13,446 nucleotides of DNA from an uncultured Bacteroidota bacterium (lineage in GTDB: Bacteria; Bacteroidota; Bacteroidia; UKL13-3). The stretch's first letter is position 1; every line of letters begins with the position of its first letter. The stretch lies in assembly GCA_903888395.1 (NCBI GenBank), contig CAISTO010000206.1, forward strand, positions 1 through 13,446, read 5' to 3'. This document shows positions 8,279-13,446 of the stretch, piece by piece. Below the pieces are notes generated by a model. It did not search any database and was not told where the DNA came from. It worked only from the letters and a program-made list of their open reading frames with translations. Made by a program: the position numbers and the translations under genes.

Positions 8279-9049
8279 ATGCTTAGACCTAGAATCATAC
8301 CCAGTTTGTTAATTCAAAATAATGGATTGGTAAAAACTATAAATTTTAAAAATCCGAAATACGTTGGCGACCCAATAAATGCCGTCAAAATATTTAATGA
8401 AAAAGCAGTTGATGAATTGGCCATTTTTGACATAGATGCAACCGTATTAGGGAAAGAGCCAAATTACAATTTGATTGAAAGACTTGCAAGTCAGTCAATG
8501 ATGCCGCTGTGTTATGGTGGGGGTGTGAAATCAATTGAACAGGCAAAAAAAATTTTTAGTTTAGGTATTGAAAAAATTGCATTGAGTTCAGCAATAATTC
8601 AGAATCCCAATTTAATTACACAAATTTCCGATTGCGTGGGCGCTCAAAGTGTCATTGTAGTGTTGGATATAAAAAAAAAACTACTTGGTGGGTATGAAAT
8701 ATACACACACAATGGAAAAAAAGCCACTGGAATTGACCCTCTTAAATTTATTGAAACAGCTCAAAAATTAGGTGCAGGAGAAATTATAATTAATTCAATA
8801 GATAGAGACGGTATGATGAAAGGTTATGATTTAGATCTAATAGCTAAAGTTCGAGAAAAAATTTCACTTCCAATGACTGTTTTGGGTGGTGCTGGTTCAT
8901 TATTTGACATTCAACAAGTAATTGATAAACATGGTGTTATTGGTGTTGCTGCTGGAAGTCTATTTGTGTTTAAAGGACCTTATAAAGCAGTTTTGATTAA
9001 CTATCCAACTCAACAAGAAAAAAACAAAATATTTAAAATTATTAAATAA
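8279..9049 (+). CDS. wbuZ: HisF-like ammonia-channel partner of the sugar-amidination system
   Basis: A 256-aa (beta/alpha)8-barrel protein of the HisF family. True HisF uses two catalytic aspartates, D11 and D130 in the T. maritima enzyme. Here the N-terminus reads RIIPSLLIQ, placing leucine at residue 11, while D130 is kept in VIVVLDIK. INSIDRDGMMKGYD (171-184), YGGGVKS (79-85) and LGGAGS (202-207) keep the barrel and phosphate-site framework. Loss of D11 argues against cyclase activity in histidine synthesis and fits a paralogue that channels ammonia to the amidotransferase. The codons after D130 include a run of ten A (8671-8680). The stop overlaps the fnlA start by one base (TAATG), so the two cassettes are translationally linked. 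Confidence 0.9.
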   Translation: MLRPRIIPSLLIQNNGLVKTINFKNPKYVGDPINAVKIFNEKAVDELAIFDIDATVLGKEPNYNLIERLASQSMMPLCYGGGVKSIEQAKKIFSLGIEKIALSSAIIQNPNLITQISDCVGAQSVIVVLDIKKKLLGGYEIYTHNGKKATGIDPLKFIETAQKLGAGEIIINSIDRDGMMKGYDLDLIAKVREKISLPMTVLGGAGSLFDIQQVIDKHGVIGVAAGSLFVFKGPYKAVLINYPTQQEKNKIFKIIK

Positions 9050-10086
9050 TGGAAATAAATAATAAAACTTTACTTATTACAGGAGGTACTGGATCCTTTG
9101 GTAATGCAGTATTGAACAGATTTCTTAATACTGACCATTTCAAAGAAATTCGCATTTTTTCCCGTGATGAGAAAAAGCAAGATGACATGCGCAATCAATT
9201 GAAAAGCGATAAATTGAAATTTTTAATTGGTGATGTAAGAGATTATAGCAGTGTGGAACGCGCCATGCGTGGCGTAGATTATGTATTTCATGCTGCAGCG
9301 TTAAAACAAGTACCTTCTTGTGAATTTTTTCCTTTAGAAGCTACAAAAACCAATGTATTTGGCACACAAAATGTAATAGATGCTGCGGGCGTTAATAAAG
9401 TAAAAAAAGTTATTTGTTTAAGTACCGATAAAGCAGCCTATCCAATTAATGCCATGGGAATTTCTAAGGCGTTAATGGAAAAAGTGGCCATAGCTGCTTC
9501 ACGCAATTTAACAGAAACCACTGTTTGTTTAACACGTTATGGAAATGTAATGGCCTCTCGAGGATCTGTTATTCCATTGTTTTTAAAACAAATAAAAAAT
9601 GGTGATATCATCACCATTACAGACCCAAATATGACCCGTTTTCTAATGTCATTAGACGAAGCAGTTGAATTGGTTTTATTTGCATTTGAACATGGAAATT
9701 CAGGTGATTTATTTGTAAATAAAGCACCCGCAGGAACTATACGTGATTTAGCACAAGCCATGAAAGAATTGTGTAATGCCGACAACGAAATAAAAATAAT
9801 TGGCACTCGTCATGGGGAGAAATTATATGAAACTTTGTGTACCCGAGAGGAGATGATGAAAGCGGAAGACATGGGTGATTTTTATAGAATTCCAGCAGAT
9901 AATCGTGATTTAAACTATGCACGCTTTTTCTCAGAAGGCGAACAAGACATTGCCAAAATAGAAGATTACCATTCCCATAACACGAATCAACTTGGAGTAG
10001 AAGGAATGAAGAAATTATTACTTAAATTACCAATCATCAGAAGAGACGTATTAGGCGAAAAAAACATATCACAATACATAGATTAA
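9049..10086 (+). CDS. fnlA: UDP-GlcNAc 4,6-dehydratase/epimerase, first enzyme of UDP-L-FucNAc synthesis
   Basis: A 345-aa extended SDR enzyme of the FnlA/WbjB/CapE family. It converts UDP-GlcNAc to a 4-keto-6-deoxy intermediate with epimerisation at C5 and C3. TGGTGSFG at 11-18 is the NAD(P)-binding glycine motif, and SRDEKKQDDMR at 38-48 is a family hallmark. LSTDKAAYPINAMGISKA (124-141) carries M136 and K140, i.e. M-x3-K in place of the usual Y-x3-K, as described for CapE. TRYGNVMASRGSV (162-174) and TRHGEKLYETL (253-263 region) follow. The GC content is clearly higher than in the glycosyltransferase genes. It begins inside the stop codon of the HisF-like gene and is followed by the heptad repeat region. 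Confidence 0.95.
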   Translation: MEINNKTLLITGGTGSFGNAVLNRFLNTDHFKEIRIFSRDEKKQDDMRNQLKSDKLKFLIGDVRDYSSVERAMRGVDYVFHAAALKQVPSCEFFPLEATKTNVFGTQNVIDAAGVNKVKKVICLSTDKAAYPINAMGISKALMEKVAIAASRNLTETTVCLTRYGNVMASRGSVIPLFLKQIKNGDIITITDPNMTRFLMSLDEAVELVLFAFEHGNSGDLFVNKAPAGTIRDLAQAMKELCNADNEIKIIGTRHGEKLYETLCTREEMMKAEDMGDFYRIPADNRDLNYARFFSEGEQDIAKIEDYHSHNTNQLGVEGMKKLLLKLPIIRRDVLGEKNISQYID

Positions 10087-10290
10087 ATAAAATTGCTGTC
10101 AACTTTCAGCAATCAGCTATCAGTGGTCAGCTATCAGTAAATAATTTCACTATCAAATAGAAATCTAAAATTCTAACCGCTAATAGCTGACAGCCAAATA
10201 CTGAAAGCTCAAAAAAAAATTAAATTCAAAACTCAAACAGCTGTAAGCTAAATGCTGACCGCTGAAAGCTAACAGCTGAAAACTAAAAAA
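10087..10290. repeat. family 1 heptad-repeat element filling the fnlA-fnlB gap
   Basis: The whole 204-bp gap is repeat plus AT-rich filler. Bases 10094-10142 are seven heptads in one sense, most ending TC (AGCAATC, AGCTATC, AGTGGTC, AGCTATC). Bases 10175-10209 are five heptads in the opposite sense (AACCGCT, AATAGCT, GACAGCC, AAATACT, GAAAGCT). Bases 10236-10284 are seven more in that sense (AACAGCT, GTAAGCT, AAATGCT, GACCGCT, GAAAGCT, AACAGCT, GAAAACT). The first array is approximately the reverse complement of the later ones, so the RNA could fold into a long imperfect hairpin. The left array begins 8 bp after the fnlA stop and the right array ends 6 bp before the fnlB ATG. No open reading frame or promoter is apparent. 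Confidence 0.9.
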
Positions 10291-11421
10291 ATGTTAAAAA
10301 TAGGAATCACCGGACAATCCGGATTTATTGGCAAACATATATACAATACACTGGGATTATCCCCAGAAAAATTCGTACGCATTGATTTCAAAAAAGAGTA
10401 TTTTGAAAATGAAAATGATTTAGATGTTTTTGTAAGCAGCTGTGATGTAATTATTCATTTAGCTGCTATGAATAGGCATAACGATGCAAATATCATTTAC
10501 CAAACCAATATTGAATTAGTAAATAAATTAATAGCTACATTAGAAAGGACAAACTCAAAACCACATATTTTATTCTCTTCATCAACTCAAGAAGAAAAAG
10601 ACAATTTATATGGAAAATCAAAAAAAGAAGGTCGTGAATTATTGGCAAATTGGGCTGCAAAAAACCAAGCAAAATTTACAGGATTAGTGATTCCAAATGT
10701 ATTTGGACCTTTTGGTCACCCCTACTATAATTCAGTGGTCGCCACTTTTTGCCATCAATTATCGAATGGTGAAACACCAACTGTAAATGGTGATAGCCAA
10801 TTAAATTTGATTTATGTGGGAGAATTGGTGAATGAATTTATTGGTCAAATTGAAATTGCTATCAAAAAAGATTCTTTTCAAGAAACAATTTATATAAATC
10901 ACCAACATGAAATTACCTTATTAAACCTATTGGATAAAATAACAAATTTCCATATTGATTATCAAGAAAAAGGAATTATTCCTGAACTAAATACTGCATT
11001 AGATTATTTGTTATTCAACACTTTCAGGTGTTACATGCCTATCAAATCACATTTTCCTGTTAAATTTACAAGTCATCCAGACAATAGAGGTGCATTCACT
11101 GAAATAATCAGGTTAAATATTGGAGGGCAGGTTTCTTTTTCAACAACAGTGCCTCAAATTACTAGAGGAAATCATTTCCATACCCGTAAAATTGAACGAT
11201 TTGCAGTAATCAAAGGCAAAGCATTAATTCAACTCAGACAAATTGGTACAAATGAAGTGTTTGATTTCTATTTAGACGGAAATGAACCTGCCTATGTAGA
11301 TATGCCAATTTGGTACACACATAACATAAAAAACATCGGTGACGAAGAATTGTACACCATTTTTTGGATCAATGAATTTTACGATGCGAACGATCCTGAT
11401 ACTTTTTTCGAGATAGTGTAA
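10291..11421 (+). CDS. fnlB: bifunctional SDR reductase/cupin of UDP-L-FucNAc synthesis (WbjC/CapF type)
   Basis: A 376-aa two-domain enzyme acting on the keto intermediate from FnlA (C3 epimerisation and C4 reduction) to give UDP-N-acetyl-L-pneumosamine. The N-terminal SDR domain (about 1-245) has GITGQSGFIG (5-14), HLAAMNRHND (56-65) and Y107-x3-K111. The C-terminal cupin (about 255-376) has GNHFHTRKIERF (293-304) and YTHNI (342-346), giving a plausible metal site of H295, H297, E302 and H344 as in S. aureus CapF. Length and domain order are normal. It starts 6 bp after a heptad array, and its TAA stop (11419-11421) runs straight into the arm of the second repeat element, so the last codons may have been shaped by that insertion. 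Confidence 0.95.
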   Translation: MLKIGITGQSGFIGKHIYNTLGLSPEKFVRIDFKKEYFENENDLDVFVSSCDVIIHLAAMNRHNDANIIYQTNIELVNKLIATLERTNSKPHILFSSSTQEEKDNLYGKSKKEGRELLANWAAKNQAKFTGLVIPNVFGPFGHPYYNSVVATFCHQLSNGETPTVNGDSQLNLIYVGELVNEFIGQIEIAIKKDSFQETIYINHQHEITLLNLLDKITNFHIDYQEKGIIPELNTALDYLLFNTFRCYMPIKSHFPVKFTSHPDNRGAFTEIIRLNIGGQVSFSTTVPQITRGNHFHTRKIERFAVIKGKALIQLRQIGTNEVFDFYLDGNEPAYVDMPIWYTHNIKNIGDEELYTIFWINEFYDANDPDTFFEIV

Positions 11422-11464
11422 TTAGTGTAATTAGTGATTAGTGACTTGTGATTAGTAAAAAGTA
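11421..11464 (-). repeat. family 2 heptad array, inverted left arm
   Basis: Heptads of ATTAGTG type: 11421-11427, then a 2-bp slip, then 11430-11436, 11437-11443, ACTTGTG at 11444-11450 and ATTAGTA at 11451-11457, decaying to AAAAGTA. This is the reverse complement of the CACCAAT/CACTAAT units that start 3 bp further on, so the two arms can pair as a hairpin with a short loop. In this sense the repeat contains TAG and TGA in its frames. It abuts the fnlB stop codon. Confidence 0.85.
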
Positions 11465-11467
11465 ATT

Positions 11468-11558
11468 CACCAATCACCAGTATCAAATCACCAGTATCAA
11501 ATAACCAGTATCCAGTCACCAATAACCAGTGACCAATAACCAATCACCAATCACCAAT
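11468..11558 (+). repeat. family 2 heptad array, 13 units, upstream of the S23 gene
   Basis: Thirteen contiguous 7-bp units (91 bp) drawn mainly from CACCAAT, CACCAGT, AACCAGT, AACCAAT, GACCAAT and ATCAAAT. The last unit ends exactly at the base before the ATG at 11559, so the array is the entire leader of the S23 gene. The unit count equals that of the array inside fnlC. A GTG at 11529 lies in frame within the array, so a 10-residue repeat-encoded extension of the S23 protein is possible. Confidence 0.93.
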
Positions 11559-11915
11559 ATGACACATAAAGATTTAGATGTTTGGAAAAAGTCAATTGAA
11601 TTTGTGACTTCAATTTATAAAAAAACCAGTTCATTCCCAAAGGAAGAAATATATGGTTTAACTTCTCAAATAAGAAGAGCGGCCATTTCTATTCCATCTA
11701 ATATTGCTGAGGGAGCAGCGAGAAGAAATAAAACCGAATTTAGGCAGTTTCTATATATATCCTTAGCAAGTGCAGCTGAATTAGAGACCCAATTAATTAT
11801 ATCATATAATTTAAATTTTATAACTAATGAAAATCAATTGGAGATGACAAATGAATTAAATATAATATCCAAAATGTTGCAGGGATTAATCAAATCACTC
11901 AACATTACAAACTAG
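11559..11915 (+). CDS. four-helix-bundle protein, S23 / 23S rRNA intervening-sequence family
   Basis: A 118-aa all-helical protein. Family landmarks are clear: KDLDVWKKSIEFV (4-16), FPKEEIYGLTSQIRRAA (26-42), SIPSNIAEGAARR (44-56) and an ASAAELETQL segment (69-78). The family was named from ORFs within 23S rRNA intervening sequences and is structurally related to the Avd accessory proteins of diversity-generating retroelements; basic surfaces suggest nucleic-acid binding. No rRNA or reverse transcriptase is present here. The ATG at 11559 is preferred because the conserved domain starts two codons later; GTG 11529 would add only repeat-encoded residues. It interrupts fnlB-fnlC, normally neighbours, and is bracketed by two 13-heptad arrays. 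It has no expected role in sugar synthesis, and its function here is unknown. Confidence 0.88.
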   Translation: MTHKDLDVWKKSIEFVTSIYKKTSSFPKEEIYGLTSQIRRAAISIPSNIAEGAARRNKTEFRQFLYISLASAAELETQLIISYNLNFITNENQLEMTNELNIISKMLQGLIKSLNITN

Positions 11916-11963
11916 TCAATATTCACAAACCAACAAATAATAATAAGTAATTTTAAATAACTT

Positions 11964-13286
11964 ATGGATAATTCAACAAAAAATACTGATTCACCAATCA
12001 CTAATAACCAATCACCAGTAACCAATCACCAATCACCAATCACTAATCACCAGTCACCAATAACCAGTAACCAGTCACCTATCAAACAACTAAAATTAGT
12101 AACCGTTGTCGGTACCCGTCCAGAAATCATTCGACTATCACGTGTGATGGCTAAAATGGATGAATCACCTGCTATAGAACATATCATTGTACATACTGGT
12201 CAAAACTATGATTACGAATTAAACCAAATATTTTTTGATGATTTGGGAATTCGTAAACCTGATTATTTTTTAAATGCTGCTGGTGCAACTGCTACCGAAA
12301 CAATAGGACAAATTTTAATAAAAATAGACGCATTGTTAGCAGAATTAAACCCTGATGCTTTTTTGGTATTAGGTGATACTAATAGCTGTTTATGCGCTAT
12401 TCCAGCAAAAAAACGCCATATTCCAATCTTCCACATGGAAGCAGGAAACAGGTGTTTTGACCAACGTGTACCAGAGGAAACCAATAGGAAAATTGTGGAT
12501 CATATTGCTGACATCAACTTAACTTACAGTGATATTGCTAGAGAATATTTGCTTAGAGAAGGCTTGCCAGCAGATAGAATTATCAAAACGGGTTCTCCCA
12601 TGTTTGAAGTGTTGAATCACTACAAACCCAATATTGACAAAAGTGATATTTTAAATAAACTTTCTTTAGAGAAAGGAAAATACTTTTTAGTTTCAGCGCA
12701 CAGAGAGGAAAATATTACCAACGACAAAAACTTCTTTGGATTGATTAATAGCCTAAATGCAATTGCTGAAAAATACAAATATCCTATTATTGTTAGCACG
12801 CATCCTAGAACACGAATTCGTTTAGAAAAACTTGAAATGCTAACGGCTTTTAGCAATCAGCAATCAGCAAATGAAAATAATCAAAAAACTGAAAGCCAAT
12901 CGCTGAAAGCTGATAGCTTGATTCAGTGGCAAAAACCGATGGGTTTTAACGACTACAACGCCTTACAAGTAAATTCATTTGCGGTATTATCCGACAGCGG
13001 AACTATATCTGAAGAAAGCTCTATATTAAACTTTTCTGCTTTAAACATCAGAGAAGCACATGAAAGACCTGAAGCCATGGAGGAAACTGCGGTAATGATG
13101 GTAGGAATGAATACAGAAAGAATCATGCAAGGATTGACACAATTAACGCATGAAAAAGAAACTAGTCATAGAATTTTTAAACCTATAAATGATTACAGCA
13201 TGCCCAATGTTTCTGATAAAATGGTTAGAATTATAATTAGCTATACAGATTATATAAAAAGAGTAGTTTGGAGTGAAGAATTCTAG
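11964..13286 (+). CDS. fnlC: UDP-N-acetylglucosamine 2-epimerase-family enzyme making UDP-L-FucNAc, with two repeat-derived insertions
   Basis: A 440-aa enzyme of the non-hydrolysing UDP-GlcNAc 2-epimerase family (WbjD/CapG type), performing the final C2 epimerisation to UDP-N-acetyl-L-fucosamine. Motifs: VVGTRPEIIRLSRVM (48-62), HTGQNYD (77-83), GDTNS (137-141), HMEAGNR (157-163) with E159, PEETNRKIVDH (170-180) with E171, SAHREEN (244-250) with H246, STHPRTR (278-284) and LSDSGTISEESS near 342-353. Homologues begin about at residue 40, so residues 1-42 are extra and mostly encoded by heptad repeats. Residues about 295-319 are a second, family 1 insertion between two conserved segments. The next in-frame ATG lies beyond the GTRPE motif, so the ATG at 11964 is the only sensible standard start. 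All key motifs are intact, so activity is plausible. Confidence 0.93.
   Translation: MDNSTKNTDSPITNNQSPVTNHQSPITNHQSPITSNQSPIKQLKLVTVVGTRPEIIRLSRVMAKMDESPAIEHIIVHTGQNYDYELNQIFFDDLGIRKPDYFLNAAGATATETIGQILIKIDALLAELNPDAFLVLGDTNSCLCAIPAKKRHIPIFHMEAGNRCFDQRVPEETNRKIVDHIADINLTYSDIAREYLLREGLPADRIIKTGSPMFEVLNHYKPNIDKSDILNKLSLEKGKYFLVSAHREENITNDKNFFGLINSLNAIAEKYKYPIIVSTHPRTRIRLEKLEMLTAFSNQQSANENNQKTESQSLKADSLIQWQKPMGFNDYNALQVNSFAVLSDSGTISEESSILNFSALNIREAHERPEAMEETAVMMVGMNTERIMQGLTQLTHEKETSHRIFKPINDYSMPNVSDKMVRIIISYTDYIKRVVWSEEF
11992..12082 (+). repeat. family 2 heptad array, 13 units, translated as the FnlC N-terminus
   Basis: Thirteen contiguous heptads (CACCAAT, CACTAAT, AACCAAT, CACCAGT, AACCAGT, final CACCTAT), 91 bp, in the same sense as the array at 11468-11558. 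Three 7-bp units make 21 bp, so the translation is a degenerate heptapeptide repeat: SPITNNQ, SPVTNHQ, SPITNHQ, SPITSNQ, SPIKQ (residues 10-42). No clear inverted arm is present upstream. The array ends where homologous FnlC proteins start. Confidence 0.93.
12845..12918. repeat. family 1 inverted heptad element inserted in frame within fnlC
   Basis: Left arm about 12845-12872 (AGCAATC, AGCAATC, AGCAAAT); AT-rich loop about 12873-12890; right arm 12891-12918 (GAAAGCC, AATCGCT, GAAAGCT, GATAGCT). The arms are imperfect inverted repeats and the units match those in the fnlA-fnlB gap, including exact GAAAGCT copies. The element is translated as a polar segment (S297-S318, containing SNQQSANENNQ and TESQSLKADS) between PRTRIRLEKLE and WQKPMGFNDYN. 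The frame stays open because a GAAAGCC/AATCGCT pair breaks the TGA that perfect GAAAGCT repeats would create. Confidence 0.88.
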
Positions 13287-13294
13287 GTAATCAC

Positions 13295-13446
13295 ATGCGC
13301 ATATTAATACATTCAATTGCTTTTTATCCTGATGGAGTTTCTACTGCATATTTATATAATGATATAGCATTAGGTTTTAAAAAATCTGGAGCCGATGTTA
13401 TAGTAATTACCACAACACCTCATTATAATTTTGAAGGAAAATATAG
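13295..13446 (+). CDS. glycosyltransferase, WbuB-like, 5' part only
   Basis: The reading frame from the ATG at 13295 stays open to the window edge (50 codons). It starts MRILIHSIAFYPDGVSTAY, followed by LYNDIALGFKKSGADVIVIT and TTPHYNF. This is the N-terminal Rossmann half of a GT4 enzyme of the WcaI/WbuB type, with a P-D/E-x acceptor-side loop and a P-x-Y motif after the second strand. It starts 8 bp after the fnlC stop. In E. coli clusters with fnlABC, the gene in this position transfers L-FucNAc or L-FucNAm, so that role is inferred here. The catalytic half is outside the window. Confidence 0.75.
   Translation, partial: MRILIHSIAFYPDGVSTAYLYNDIALGFKKSGADVIVITTTPHYNFEGKY

Noticed and set aside
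7662..9049. HisH and HisF as part of a histidine biosynthesis operon
   Set aside because: No other his genes are present, the HisF-like protein lacks D11, and both are fused by overlaps to a sugar amidotransferase and fnlA.
11529..11558. GTG at 11529 as the start of the S23 protein
   Set aside because: It would add only ten repeat-encoded residues; the ATG at 11559 sits just before the conserved domain. It remains possible but is less likely.
11559..11915. 23S rRNA intervening sequence at its normal site
   Set aside because: No rRNA sequence flanks the S23 gene; its neighbours are fnlB and fnlC.
11559..11915. Diversity-generating retroelement, because S23 resembles Avd
   Set aside because: There is no reverse transcriptase, template repeat or variable repeat in the window.
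11916..11963. Decayed family 2 heptads between the S23 gene and fnlC
   Set aside because: Words such as AACCAAC and AGTCAAT keep a loose 7-bp spacing, but the match is too weak to separate from AT-rich background.
11468..12082. CRISPR array
   Set aside because: The units are 7 bp, contiguous and degenerate, with no unique spacers and no cas genes.
11421..12082. Classical insertion sequence
   Set aside because: No transposase or recombinase is encoded; the only gene is the 118-aa S23 protein, and no clear target-site duplication was seen.
13287..13294. A ninth-base-scale remnant of the CACCAAT repeat between fnlC and the last gene (GTAATCAC)
   Set aside because: It is one partial unit of 7-8 bp and expected by chance in such AT-rich DNA.

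Overview
The window is a surface-polysaccharide (O-antigen or capsule) biosynthesis locus, with every gene on the + strand. The DNA is very AT-rich, starts follow A-rich leaders rather than clear Shine-Dalgarno sequences, and the EpsG-type polymerase and S23-type four-helix-bundle protein are both common in Bacteroidota. I infer a Bacteroidota host (Flavobacteriia, Sphingobacteriia or Chitinophagia); the genus cannot be read from this sequence.

Layout. 1-117: tail of an unseen upstream gene and an AT-rich leader. 118-6518: assembly genes of visibly lower GC. These are a GT4 glycosyltransferase, an EpsG-like Wzy polymerase, a second glycosyltransferase, a left-handed beta-helix acyltransferase and two more GT4 enzymes. 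6526-9049: a tightly coupled three-gene sugar-amidination cassette (WbpG/WbuX-type amidotransferase, HisH-like glutaminase, HisF-like partner). 9049-13286: fnlA, fnlB and fnlC, which make UDP-N-acetyl-L-fucosamine. 13295-end: the 5' part of a WbuB-like glycosyltransferase. The order amidotransferase-hisH-hisF-fnlA-fnlB-fnlC-GT matches, from memory, the wbuXYZ-fnlABC-wbuB module of E. coli O145. The predicted product is therefore UDP-2-acetamidino-2,6-dideoxy-L-galactose (L-FucNAm), probably transferred by the last gene. The other glycosyltransferases would extend the unit, the acyltransferase would decorate it, and the EpsG/Wzy protein would polymerise it.

The unusual part is 10087-12925. The fnl genes are invaded by two families of 7-bp tandem repeats. 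Family 1 (GAAAGCT-like) fills the fnlA-fnlB gap and also lies in frame inside fnlC as a compact inverted pair. Family 2 (CACCAAT-like) fills the gap between fnlB and a small S23 four-helix-bundle gene, and also forms an in-frame N-terminal heptapeptide extension of fnlC. The two family 2 plus-sense arrays each have 13 heptads (91 bp) and bracket the S23 gene. Several arrays carry an upstream arm in the opposite sense, so they should fold into long imperfect hairpins, and the arrays end at or within a few bases of gene starts. Together this looks like a mobile or expanding repeat system, possibly linked to the S23 protein, that spreads through gaps and tolerates insertion into coding sequence. 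No transposase, CRISPR, rRNA or tRNA is visible.
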